A program made the position numbers and the translations under genes. A DNA stretch of 64,000 nt, taken from the NCBI GenBank assembly GCA_031404815.1, contig JANNIH010000115.1, forward strand, positions 19,427 through 83,426, given 5' to 3'. Below, in pieces: positions 30,873 to 39,574 of this stretch. The stretch comes from DASYKS01 sp031404815 (GTDB lineage: Bacteria; Acidobacteriota; Thermoanaerobaculia; Multivoradales; UBA5704). How positions within the stretch are numbered: position 1 is the stretch's first letter; each line of letters opens with the position of its first letter. Under the pieces are notes generated by a model. That model ran no database searches and was not told the origin of the DNA. It saw nothing but the letters and a program-made list of their open reading frames with translations.

Positions 30873-33292
30873 GCGAGCCTCGCGACGACTCAGCCGACGA
30901 AGGCGACGGCGAGCCGACGGAGCCAAACGCTCAACTGGCCGCTCTGGTCCAAGCTCTGGCCGGGGGCGACCCGATCGACTGGCAACGCGCGGAGTCGGAG
31001 GCGGGAAGCGAGCAAGAGCGCGAGCAGGTTCGCGCGCTCGCCGCGATCTCTACGGTCGCGACGTTTCATCGGACCTGGCTCGCGCTTGGCGGCATCACCG
31101 GTGATCTCGACGAGGAGGAGGCGCTGGACGAAGAGGTGCCCACGCACTGGGGCGAGCTCGAAATCCTCGAACGCGTCGGCCGCGGTTCGTTCGGAGACGT
31201 CTACAAGGCGCGCGAGCCACGGCTCGACCGGATCGTGGCCCTCAAGCTGATCCGCGCCTCGGCCAAGACGCCGGAGCGGGAGGCCGAGACGCTGCGCGAA
31301 GGGCGCTTGCTCGCCAAGGTCCGCCACCCGAATGTGGCGACGGTCCACGGCGCGGCCGGAGCGGACGGCCGGGTGGGATTCTGGATGGAGTTCTTGGAGG
31401 GCAAGAACCTCGCCGAGATCCTCGCGGAGCAGGGGTGCTTCGAACCCCGGGCCGCCGCCGAAGTCGGCATCGCCCTGTGTCGCGCCCTCGCCGCGGTCCA
31501 CGCCCAGGGGATCATCCACCGCGACGTCAAGGCCCAGAACGTGGTGCGCGAAAACGACGGCCGCATCGTCCTCACCGATTTCGGAGTCGGCCGCGACGCG
31601 ACCCCCGAACCCGGCGACGAGCCCTCGCTCTCCGGAACCCCTCTCTATCTCGCCCCGGAGCTGTTCGAAGGCAAACCCCCGTCGCCGGCCACCGACCTCT
31701 ACGCCCTGGGCGTGCTGCTCTTTTACCTCGCAACCGGAGAGTTTCCGGTCACCGGCAGCTCGTTCGAAGAGTTGCGAGCTGCTCATCGAGATAGGAAGCG
31801 CCGGTGGCTCAAAGAGCTGCGGAAAGACCTGCCCGGGACCTTCGTCGCCGCGGTCGAACGGGCGCTCGATCGCGATCCGGAAAAGAGGGTGGTGGGTGGG
31901 GTGGTGGGGCTGGAGCGGGAGCTGGGGAAGTTTTTGGGGGAGAGATTGGGACGGAGGAGAAGGATTCAGAAGAGTTCCGCGGCGATCGCGGCTGGGTTGG
32001 TTATTGCTGGAGGAATCTTCGCTTTCGTCGAGCGAGATCAAATCGCAACTTGGGTAAACTTGAAGTATGCGGATCGATTTCATGATTCCTCCCAATTTCA
32101 GCTTGCTGTAAGCGAGCTTGAGGAGGCGAAACGCCGTTCCCCAGAGCTGCCCGACATCTACTGGCGTTTGATGTCCTGTAGGTCTGCTGATGGAAACTAT
32201 GTCGGCGCACTCGAAGCCAGTCGCGAAGGCGTTCCGCTTTGTCAAGAATCCAGGTCGTGGAATTGCCACATGGTACGGGCGTGGTCTGCACTTCTCCGAC
32301 TCGACTACAACCAAGCCCTTCGCAGTTTCACGGAAGCAGAGAAGATCGGGCCAGACGACGAGATTCGTCGACAAATTATCCTGGCGCAAGTCAACCTTGG
32401 GCATCCTGAGCTTGCGGTCCAAGATGCCGAGGCCCTCGCGAACGCCGAGGAAATCGGCGCAGCCAGCCTCTTTGCATCGACTCTCTCGGCAGCAGATCAC
32501 TATCCAAAGGCCATGAAGGCACTTGACGCACTGCGTGAAAGATTCCCCGAAAGCGAGTTGCTACACTGGGTTGCCGGAACGGTCATGATAGCGGCAGGTG
32601 ATGCAATGGGCGCAGAGAAGGAATTCAAGGCGATGGTGACACAGCCTGATGACCCCGGTGATGCGAGCAACGGTCGACTGCTTTGGGCTCAGGCGCTCAT
32701 GTTTCAATCAAAGTTCGATGAAGCCAAGAGGGTCTTGCTCGATTCTGCGAGTATGGATACACGCGAGAAATTCGACCGCAACCAAGCCATTCGTTCGATT
32801 CTTCTGGCTGAATGCTACGTGCGCACCGGTAATCCCCGGGAGGCGTCTCATGTACTCAGCTCGATCTTTGATCAGGAGCAGATTCCGACCAACCTAAAAC
32901 TTTTCCGCAACGCGGCGCTTGTGGGACTAGAAGCGGGAGACATATCGCTTGTTGAGCGGTTGGCGACAGTGGTGAGCCTGCTCGAAAAGGAGTACTCGAC
33001 CGACCTAAGCCAAAGCTTCGACTTCGAGCTTCGAGGCGAGCTTGCTTCTCGAATGGGGGACTCTGAGAAAGCGGTCGAGTTACTCGAGTTGGCGCGATCG
33101 GTGCGCGACGACCCCCAGAACGCTCTCTCGATGGCTCGGGTCCAAATCGGTAGAGACCGTTGCGACGACGCACTGGCCTATCTCGACCTAGTGGTCAGCA
33201 GGCGAGGGTTGATCGTCAACGACTTCTACACACCGTGGACGATCTTGAATGAGGCGAAAGAGCTCCAGAAACAGTGCTCCACGAGGAAGTGA
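30869..33292 (+). CDS. Membrane Ser/Thr protein kinase with TPR-like extracytoplasmic region
   Basis: The protein has 807 residues. The kinase domain runs from about 95 to 360: glycine loop ERVGRGSFGDVYKA, Lys126, HRDVKAQN (Asp219), DFG (237-239) and APE. A single membrane helix lies at about 370-387, followed by about 420 residues of TPR-like helical repeats such as KYADRFHDSSQFQLAVSELE. Residues 1-94 are a cytoplasmic helical segment. TTG 30869 overlaps the sigma gene stop. Base composition drops in GC from about base 31980, exactly at the membrane helix, so the sensor half may have a different origin. It probably senses an envelope signal and phosphorylates the sigma factor. Confidence 0.88.
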   Translation: MSEPRDDSADEGDGEPTEPNAQLAALVQALAGGDPIDWQRAESEAGSEQEREQVRALAAISTVATFHRTWLALGGITGDLDEEEALDEEVPTHWGELEILERVGRGSFGDVYKAREPRLDRIVALKLIRASAKTPEREAETLREGRLLAKVRHPNVATVHGAAGADGRVGFWMEFLEGKNLAEILAEQGCFEPRAAAEVGIALCRALAAVHAQGIIHRDVKAQNVVRENDGRIVLTDFGVGRDATPEPGDEPSLSGTPLYLAPELFEGKPPSPATDLYALGVLLFYLATGEFPVTGSSFEELRAAHRDRKRRWLKELRKDLPGTFVAAVERALDRDPEKRVVGGVVGLERELGKFLGERLGRRRRIQKSSAAIAAGLVIAGGIFAFVERDQIATWVNLKYADRFHDSSQFQLAVSELEEAKRRSPELPDIYWRLMSCRSADGNYVGALEASREGVPLCQESRSWNCHMVRAWSALLRLDYNQALRSFTEAEKIGPDDEIRRQIILAQVNLGHPELAVQDAEALANAEEIGAASLFASTLSAADHYPKAMKALDALRERFPESELLHWVAGTVMIAAGDAMGAEKEFKAMVTQPDDPGDASNGRLLWAQALMFQSKFDEAKRVLLDSASMDTREKFDRNQAIRSILLAECYVRTGNPREASHVLSSIFDQEQIPTNLKLFRNAALVGLEAGDISLVERLATVVSLLEKEYSTDLSQSFDFELRGELASRMGDSEKAVELLELARSVRDDPQNALSMARVQIGRDRCDDALAYLDLVVSRRGLIVNDFYTPWTILNEAKELQKQCSTRK

Positions 33293-33413
33293 GCTTCCAA
33301 CCGTCGAACGGATTTCACGCTTTTGCTCGCTGTCTCCGGAAAAATTAATCCACCCCCGTCACTCCTTTTAGACCGACGGTGATCGAGCCGGCCGGGATCT
33401 TCAGGAGGTCGTC

Positions 33414-34259
33414 ATGAAAGGACTCTGGGGTGCGCTTGGGTATCTGCTCTTGAATCAGAAGTACCACCAGCAGTGCTGGGAGCTGGCGGCGGGGCGGCGG
33501 AGCTTCGAGGAGCTGGGAGATCTGCGGGCCAAGCTGATGGGCGACGGGTTGCCCTTGAGCCGCTACGAGATCATGGTGCTGCACGAGATGATCACGCGGA
33601 CCCGGTTCGACGATTTCTCGGGGCCGGTTATCGAAGTGGCCGATCCGACCTACGACGAGAAGTTCGTGGCCGTGCGGAGACTCTGGCCCTCGGGCGGCAT
33701 GAACGCGGTGACCGCCCACGACTTCCAGATGTGCTGCGCCGTGGGGTTGGCCGCCGTGGACACCCGATTCCGCGACGTTCTGATCGAGGCGAGCGATCCG
33801 TACGACGAACTCGGAGGCACCCGCCGGGTGCGCGACCTGCTCGAAAATCGGCCGACCGAGTGGCCCGTCTTCGGCCTGTCGAACGAAGGGCAACTGCGCG
33901 AGCTGCACCGGTTCTTTGCCGCGATGAAAGACATGGTGTTGAACCCGCTCGAAGCGTTCCACGAGATGACCTGGGTTCAGCCGCGGTTCGAACCCTGCCC
34001 GCTCGGAGTCAGCTTCGATCCCAACGCCCGCTACGGCCACCTGTCGCACTCCGCCTACGAGCGGCTGCGCTGGGACCCCGCCGGCCCAGGCGTCTGGGGC
34101 AACCTGCTCGGCGAGATGCGCCAAGTCGGCTTGCTCGTCCAGGGTTCGCCCACCTCGCTTCCAGGCGGCCTGCGGGCCCTGCCCGCCGCTCGCGAGGCGT
34201 TCGCGTTCCCGTTGCCCACCTCACCGGTTCTCGAGCTGTTGCCGATGGCGGTCCACTAG
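33414..34259 (+). CDS. Protein of unknown function
   Basis: The 281-residue protein starts MKGLWGALGYLLLNQKYHQQ with AGGAGG six bases upstream. I do not recognise the family. It is soluble, with an acidic middle and several conserved-looking aromatic and Pro/Gly motifs (PSGGMNAVTAHDFQMCCAVG, GLSNEGQLRELHRFFAAMKD). No signal, membrane segment or catalytic signature is evident. A hairpin follows its stop, so it is probably a single-gene unit. Confidence 0.7.
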   Translation: MKGLWGALGYLLLNQKYHQQCWELAAGRRSFEELGDLRAKLMGDGLPLSRYEIMVLHEMITRTRFDDFSGPVIEVADPTYDEKFVAVRRLWPSGGMNAVTAHDFQMCCAVGLAAVDTRFRDVLIEASDPYDELGGTRRVRDLLENRPTEWPVFGLSNEGQLRELHRFFAAMKDMVLNPLEAFHEMTWVQPRFEPCPLGVSFDPNARYGHLSHSAYERLRWDPAGPGVWGNLLGEMRQVGLLVQGSPTSLPGGLRALPAAREAFAFPLPTSPVLELLPMAVH

Positions 34260-34290
34260 CAGCGGACGAACTTTTTAGAAATCGAGATCC

Positions 34291-34337
34291 CGCCCTCTTC
34301 CGGCCCGCGCCTTCCGCGCGGTAACCGGAGGAGGGCG
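34291..34337 (+). terminator. Hairpin after the unknown gene
   Basis: CGCCCTCTTCCGG (34291-34303) and CCGGAGGAGGGCG (34325-34337) pair with one mismatch. Inside the loop CCGCGC/GCGCGG adds a smaller stem. It lies 32 bases past the stop, without a T-run. Confidence 0.4.
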
Positions 34338-34449
34338 TCCGTCTATCTTCGGGCCGGTCCAATGGCTGGTCTGCAGATGATGTTGGCGGAATGTGCCCGA
34401 CCCTCCCTTTTGCTAAGCTTCCGGCACCTCTCCACGATACCCTCTCCCC

Positions 34450-36090
34450 GTGACCCGCTCCCGATCCACCGGATTTCACTCGCTGCTCGTCGCCTCGGGC
34501 ATTCTGCTGTCGCGGATCGCCGGGTTGGTGCGCGAGCAGGTGTTCGCCCATTTCTTGGGGACCTCGATGGCGGCGGGGGCGTTTAGAGCGGCGCTGCGGA
34601 TTCCGAACCTGCTCCAGAACCTGCTCGGCGAGGGGGTTCTTTCGGCTTCGTTCATCCCGGTCTATGCGCGGCTCCAAGCCGAAGGGAAGACGGAGCTGGC
34701 GGGGCGGGTCGCCGGGGTGGTCGGGGCGCTGCTCGCTCTGCTGGTGGGAGTGCTTTCCACCCTCGGGGCGATCGCCACCCCCTGGCTGGTCGATCTGGTC
34801 GCTCCGGGTTTCACCGGTCCGGCGCGGGTGCTCACCATCGACATCGTGCGGATTCTTTTCCCCGGTACGGGGTTGCTCGTGCTCTCCGCCTGGTGCTTGG
34901 GCATCCTCAACAGCCACCGCCAATTTTTTCTCTCCTACGTCGCGCCGGTGGTCTGGAACCTGGCGATGATCGCCACCCTATTGATCTTCGGCGGCCGGCG
35001 CTCGTCCGGCGATCTCGCCGTTCTGCTCGCTTGGGGGATGGTCGTCGGGGCCTTGCTTCAGCTCGCGCTCCAACTGCCGTTCGTGTTCCGGAACAATGCG
35101 GAGATCCGTTTCGCCCTGAATACGGGCCTCGCGCCCGTGCGGACCGTGTTCAAGAACTTCTGGCCGGTGGTCGCCGGGCGCGGCGTGGTTCAGCTGTCGG
35201 CGTACGTGGATAGCATGCTCGCGAGCTTCTTGGGCACTGCGGCGGTCGCCGGGATCGGTTTTGCTCAGACCCTCTATCTGCTGCCGATCAGCCTGTTCGG
35301 CATGTCGATCGCGGCGGCCGAGCTGCCGAGCATGGCAGGCGTTACCGGCGGCACCGCGGGGGCCTCGCAGATCGCGGCGACGTTGCGCGCCAAGCTCGCG
35401 ACCGGTCTCGGCCGGGTCGCGTTCTTCGTCGTGCCTACGGTCGTGGCGTTCCTGCTGCTTGGCGATCTGCTGGTCGCGGCGCTCTTTCAGTCGGGCAAGT
35501 TCTCGGCGGCGGACACCCAGTTCGTTTCCTACCTGCTCGCCGGTTCGAGCGTCGGGCTGCTCGCCGCCTGCCTCGGCCGGCTCTACGCCTCGACGTTCTA
35601 CGCCCTGGGCGACTCCCGAACCCCGTTCCGGATCGCGGCCGTCCGCGTGGCGCTCTCGGTGGCCCTCGGTGCGCTGTTCGCGTTTCCGCTCCGCCCGCTG
35701 TTCGTAGCGGCGATCCGAGCGGCGGGCTTGCCCATCCCCGGAGTCGAGGGGGGCGCTCTCGCGCTCGGCGCGGTTGGCCTGAGTGTCTCGTCGGGACTTG
35801 CCGCTTGGGTCGAGCTTCTCCTGCTGCGGCAAAGGCTCGGCGTACGAATCGGCCGGGTTGACCTGCCGGCACCGCTTCGGCTCCGCCTCTGGGGCGCGGC
35901 GCTGCTCGCCGGAGCCTTCGCCTTCGCGCTTCGCCCGGCGATCGCTCACCTCGCTCCGGCGGGGCGCGTGGGGTCGGTCGCGTCAGCCGGTCTCGCGTTC
36001 GGTGTCTTCGGGTTCGTCTACCTGATCGCGGCGTTTCTTTTCGGCGTGCCCCAGGTGCGCGAGTTGACCCAAAGGCTCGGTCGGCGGTAG
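34450..36090 (+). CDS. murJ: Lipid II flippase MurJ
   Basis: The 546-residue integral membrane protein has about 14 hydrophobic segments. Its N-terminus fits MurJ/MviN: GILLSRIAGLVREQVFAHFL, FRAALRIPNLLQNLLGEGVL and SASFIPVYARL. MurJ moves the peptidoglycan precursor lipid II across the inner membrane. The GTG start at 34450 is fixed by the first helix. It stands upstream of an rpoE-like operon with its own promoter and is not coupled to it. Confidence 0.93.
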   Translation: MTRSRSTGFHSLLVASGILLSRIAGLVREQVFAHFLGTSMAAGAFRAALRIPNLLQNLLGEGVLSASFIPVYARLQAEGKTELAGRVAGVVGALLALLVGVLSTLGAIATPWLVDLVAPGFTGPARVLTIDIVRILFPGTGLLVLSAWCLGILNSHRQFFLSYVAPVVWNLAMIATLLIFGGRRSSGDLAVLLAWGMVVGALLQLALQLPFVFRNNAEIRFALNTGLAPVRTVFKNFWPVVAGRGVVQLSAYVDSMLASFLGTAAVAGIGFAQTLYLLPISLFGMSIAAAELPSMAGVTGGTAGASQIAATLRAKLATGLGRVAFFVVPTVVAFLLLGDLLVAALFQSGKFSAADTQFVSYLLAGSSVGLLAACLGRLYASTFYALGDSRTPFRIAAVRVALSVALGALFAFPLRPLFVAAIRAAGLPIPGVEGGALALGAVGLSVSSGLAAWVELLLLRQRLGVRIGRVDLPAPLRLRLWGAALLAGAFAFALRPAIAHLAPAGRVGSVASAGLAFGVFGFVYLIAAFLFGVPQVRELTQRLGRR

Positions 36091-36113
36091 GAACGGGCGC
36101 AGGGCACCCCCTG

Positions 36114-36142
36114 GGAACTAAAATCTGGCAAGATCGGTCTAA
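36114..36142 (+). promoter_or_regulatory. ECF-type promoter upstream of the rpoE-like gene
   Basis: GGAAC at 36114-36118 and GTCTAA at 36137-36142 match the usual ECF -35 and -10 elements with 18 bases between them. They lie about 50 bases before the sigma-factor start, which suggests autoregulation. Confidence 0.5.
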
Positions 36143-36191
36143 GCGGAGGAAGACCCCGAGACGGTGGACGCTCGGGGCCGGGGAGGGTCGG

Positions 36192-36785
36192 TTGAGTATC
36201 GCCTTGATCGCCACCACCACGACCACGGTTCGAGATGCCGAGTTCGATCTGATCCAACGGCATCGGGCCGGTGACCGCTCGGCGTTCGACGAGGTCTACT
36301 CCCAGTTTGCCGAGATGGTCTGGAACGTAGCGCTCCGCCTGTGCGGCGACCCAGACCGCGCCGCCGACCTATCGCAGGAGATTTTCCTCCGCGTCTATCG
36401 CCATCTCGGCGGCTTCCGCGGGCGCTCCACCCTGCGCACCTGGATCTACCGGATCGCCTTGAACCACTGCCGGGGTCGGCTCGAAGGGGTGGGCCGTTGG
36501 TCGTTCCGCCGCCTGTTCGAGGAAGGGGAGGAAAGCGTCGAGCCTTTGCCCGATCTCTCCCGCGACCCGGAAGAACAGGCGGTCGCCTCCGATGACGGCC
36601 GTCGGGTCACCCAAGCCCTCGCCCTATTGCCCCTCGAGTTCCGTGCCGCCGTGGTGCTGCGCGATCTCGAAGGGCTCGCCTACGACGAAATCTCCGCGGT
36701 GCTCGGGGTGCCGATCGGCACCGTGCGCTCGCGGATCGCGCGCGGACGGGAACGTCTGCGCGATCTGCTGGAGAAGGAATCATGA
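36192..36785 (+). CDS. RpoE-type ECF sigma factor
   Basis: This 197-residue sigma factor has a region 2 (FAEMVWNVALRLCGDPDRAA, DLSQEIFLRVYRHLGGFRG, STLRTWIYRIALNHCR) and a region 4 HTH (LPLEFRAAVVLRDLEGLAYD, EISAVLGVPIGTVRSRIARG). TTG 36192 is supported by GGGGAGGG six bases upstream. It overlaps the anti-sigma gene by four bases (ATGA), the normal sigma/anti-sigma pair. An ECF-type promoter precedes it, so it probably activates itself. The family responds to envelope or oxidative stress. Confidence 0.92.
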   Translation: MSIALIATTTTTVRDAEFDLIQRHRAGDRSAFDEVYSQFAEMVWNVALRLCGDPDRAADLSQEIFLRVYRHLGGFRGRSTLRTWIYRIALNHCRGRLEGVGRWSFRRLFEEGEESVEPLPDLSRDPEEQAVASDDGRRVTQALALLPLEFRAAVVLRDLEGLAYDEISAVLGVPIGTVRSRIARGRERLRDLLEKES

Positions 36786-37435
36786 ATCGCACTTCGCATC
36801 TTACGGCCGAGCTGGTCTCGGCGTATCTCGATCGCGAGCTTCCGCTTGCCGAACGGCGGCGGCTCGATCTTCATCTCCAATCGTGCACCGCCTGTCGGCA
36901 GAGCGTAGATCACCTGCGCGGCACGCTCGGGCGACTCGCCGCGCTGCCGCGTTCGAATCCGCCTGCCGCTCTGGCCGAGCGGGTGCGCTGGGGCGTGCTC
37001 GGCGAGCGCCGAGAGCCGGAGCGCCGTCGTTCTTTCGGTGCCCGTCTGACCAGCGGCTGGGGCGGGTTGGCGGCGCTCGGTTCCGCCCTGGTGCTGGCGC
37101 TTGGCGTCGGTATCGCGCACGACTTCGCGACCGCTCGCGACCGCGCGTTCGCGCTCAAGCCGCCTCGGGAGGTGGTGACCGTATCGGAGCAGGGGTTCCT
37201 GTTCCTGCCGCAAACCACCAGCAGGGCGGCCGGCCGAACGTTCGTTTGGAACGAGGACCTATGGGTAGAAGAGGGGGTTAAGGAGGCGTCGCCGCGCCGA
37301 ACGGTTCTCGCGTCGAGCCCGGCAGGCAAACAGCTGCTCGCGCGCTACCACGACCTCGGCTATTTGATCAGAGGGGGCGGTCGGGTGCTGCTCCGCGACC
37401 GCCGCGACACGCTGGAACTCTGGAGCGGCAGCTAG
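36782..37435 (+). CDS. Anti-sigma factor with zinc-finger (zf-HC2) domain
   Basis: The 217-residue protein starts with a zf-HC2 domain: LVSAYLDRELPLAERRRLDL, then HLQSCTACRQ giving the HxxxCxxC zinc ligands. A membrane helix follows at about residues 93-112 (GLAALGSALVLALGVGIAH), and the C-terminal 105 residues would lie in the periplasm as a sensor. It should hold the coupled RpoE-type factor at the membrane. Its stop shares the bases CTAG with the stop of the convergent GreA-like gene. Confidence 0.88.
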   Translation: MNRTSHLTAELVSAYLDRELPLAERRRLDLHLQSCTACRQSVDHLRGTLGRLAALPRSNPPAALAERVRWGVLGERREPERRRSFGARLTSGWGGLAALGSALVLALGVGIAHDFATARDRAFALKPPREVVTVSEQGFLFLPQTTSRAAGRTFVWNEDLWVEEGVKEASPRRTVLASSPAGKQLLARYHDLGYLIRGGGRVLLRDRRDTLELWSGS

Positions 37436-39510
37436 GTCGAAACCGGAACGGCCGCCGATTCGATTCGACCGATCCGGTACTTGATGCCGTCGAGCAGGAT
37501 CTCGCCACCCGGTCGGAGGCCGAGGATTGACTTGCCGAGCTCCGACTCGTAGGAGATCACGTCCTCTTCCGGCTTGCTCTCCCATGGACCGAGCAGGGTG
37601 AGCGTCCGGCCTCCGACCAGTTGGGCGCGGGCGCCGATACGGATCTCGGAGAGATCGGCAAGCTCGTCGATCGGCCGCACCCGGGTGAGATCGCCGTTGA
37701 GCGAAGCGGCGCGCGAGTTGAGGTACTCGTGGCGCTGGCGCGCTGCTTTGTACTCGAAATTCTCGCGCAGATCGCCGTGGGCGCGCGCCTCTTCGATCGC
37801 TTTGCGATTCGCCGGGATCTCGACTTGGAGCAGGTGGTGCAGCTCGAGACGCTTCACTTCGATCGAGTCGCGCAGCGCGTAGAGCGGCTGTTCCTCGTCC
37901 TCGCGACGCAGCGACGCGAAGCGAAGCTCCAGGGCGTTCGCGAGCTGCTTTCTCTGGTACGGCTCGAGCGACGCCGCACGTTCGACCGCGTCGAACGCCT
38001 GCGGCGCCTGGGTCTCGGTGAGGAGCGAGAGCAGGCGGGGCACCGTGCTGCCCGATTCGACCAGGGCGAGCAGACGCAAACGGACGGGGAGGAACTCGTC
38101 GCGCGTAATCGCGGTAAAAATCTGTTGCATCAGGCGCAAAGGGTTCCGGGCGCGCAACGACTCGTCGGTCGCCGCCCGCTCCGCGAGCCAGGCGAAGGCG
38201 GCCGGTTGGCGGTGCGGCTGGGCGAGCAGCCCGTCGAGGATCCGCTCGTAGTCCTTGGGTGCGGCGAAGGAGAGGCCGTCCGCGAGCAGATCGAGGGCTC
38301 GAGGATCCTGCTCGATGCCGAACAGGTCGCGGAAGATCTCGGGCCAGCGCGGGTTCCTATCGCGCCACATCGCGTAGGCGCGTTCGCGCAGCAGCCGATC
38401 CTCGATGCCGATCGCCAAGTGGCGCGGCTCCGCATCTTCGAGCAACGAATCGGGCGCCCAGACGACACCCTCGGGCGCGCCGACCACCCGCTCCAGGTTG
38501 AACCAGATCTCCCAGGCGAGCCCCGGCTCGGTCGCCTGCGCGATCTCGGCCAGGCGGCCGAGGTCGTCCGCCATCCGGCGCGCGAGCGCGGCATCGCGTC
38601 CGGCGTCGCGCCGGAACAGTTCGATCTTTCGCCGCGGATCGGCCTTGGTATAGGAGCGCCAGACGTCGTCCAGCGCACCGGCGCTGGTTTCGGCCCAGCG
38701 GTAGGTCTGCTTGCCGGTGCCGGTCGCGACCACCTGCTGGTGCTTGCGTGCGGCGTTCCAGAACCCGGTCCATTGCGACTCGGAGACGATCCCTGCCAAC
38801 GCTTCGCGAATCTCGGTCGCGTTGAGCGGCCGACCGAAGCTCGACAGCACGCCGTGCAGCAGCTCGGAGGGAAGGTTCTTGACCAACGATTTCAAGGTGT
38901 CGGGCTCTTCGAGCTTGCGGCGTAGAATATGGCCGGGCTCGAGCGGGCGGAGCAGCTTGGCGGCGGCCTTGAAGCCGACGTTCATGCCGCGGATGCGCTC
39001 GAAATCGACCTTGAAGCTCTCGAGACCGAGGTTGACCTCGACCACTCGGCCGACCCCTTTGCCTTCCATCATGACCACCGACCCGATGTCGAACGCGAGC
39101 AGGCTCTCGAAGCGCTCGACCTTTTCCCAGGTCTTCGGCAGGTCGTGGGTCGCGCGGTTCAAGCCCGCCGCTTCGGCGAGCCCGGCAAAGCTCGGACGGG
39201 AGCCGTGCAGCCGTTTTAGCGTCGCCATGATCGCGGCGTGGAGCTTCTCATCGGCGACATAGATCGCGCCGGCGCGGGACAGCAGCTTCAGCCGGGCGCG
39301 CCAGAGTTCTTTTGCTTTGAGCTCGTCGTCGAGCATGTCGAGCAGGGTCGCGGCGCGCGAATCCTCGCCGTTGCCGACCAGGGCGCGGGCCACACCGACG
39401 AAATAATCGAGATCTTCGGGGGATTCGGCGCTCTTCGCCAGCCAATCGGTTTCGATCGAGGAGAAGTCGCCCTTGGAGAGTTGGGTCTGGGTGTTTCTGG
39501 AGATCGACAT
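37432..39510 (-). CDS. Very long protein with a GreA/GreB-type transcription factor C-terminus
   Basis: The 692-residue protein ends with a GreA/GreB-like module (about residues 535-690). Its coiled-coil tip HGDLRENFEYKAARQRHEYL keeps the acidic Asp and Glu that rescue backtracked RNA polymerase, and an FKBP-like domain follows. The first 530 residues are helical, TPR/HEAT-like, with an SH3-like patch (IGSVVMMEGKGVGRVVEVNL). GreA proteins are normally about 160 residues. It may be a transcription or translation-linked factor with a large protein-binding arm. Start ATG 39510; divergent from the HEAT-like gene 64 bases away. Confidence 0.8.
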   Translation of the reverse strand: MSISRNTQTQLSKGDFSSIETDWLAKSAESPEDLDYFVGVARALVGNGEDSRAATLLDMLDDELKAKELWRARLKLLSRAGAIYVADEKLHAAIMATLKRLHGSRPSFAGLAEAAGLNRATHDLPKTWEKVERFESLLAFDIGSVVMMEGKGVGRVVEVNLGLESFKVDFERIRGMNVGFKAAAKLLRPLEPGHILRRKLEEPDTLKSLVKNLPSELLHGVLSSFGRPLNATEIREALAGIVSESQWTGFWNAARKHQQVVATGTGKQTYRWAETSAGALDDVWRSYTKADPRRKIELFRRDAGRDAALARRMADDLGRLAEIAQATEPGLAWEIWFNLERVVGAPEGVVWAPDSLLEDAEPRHLAIGIEDRLLRERAYAMWRDRNPRWPEIFRDLFGIEQDPRALDLLADGLSFAAPKDYERILDGLLAQPHRQPAAFAWLAERAATDESLRARNPLRLMQQIFTAITRDEFLPVRLRLLALVESGSTVPRLLSLLTETQAPQAFDAVERAASLEPYQRKQLANALELRFASLRREDEEQPLYALRDSIEVKRLELHHLLQVEIPANRKAIEEARAHGDLRENFEYKAARQRHEYLNSRAASLNGDLTRVRPIDELADLSEIRIGARAQLVGGRTLTLLGPWESKPEEDVISYESELGKSILGLRPGGEILLDGIKYRIGRIESAAVPVST

Positions 39511-39574
39511 AGGGGACCCGGAACGATAGCAGAAATCGGGTGCTCCGGGTACAGAAGGGCGATAAGCTTCCCCC

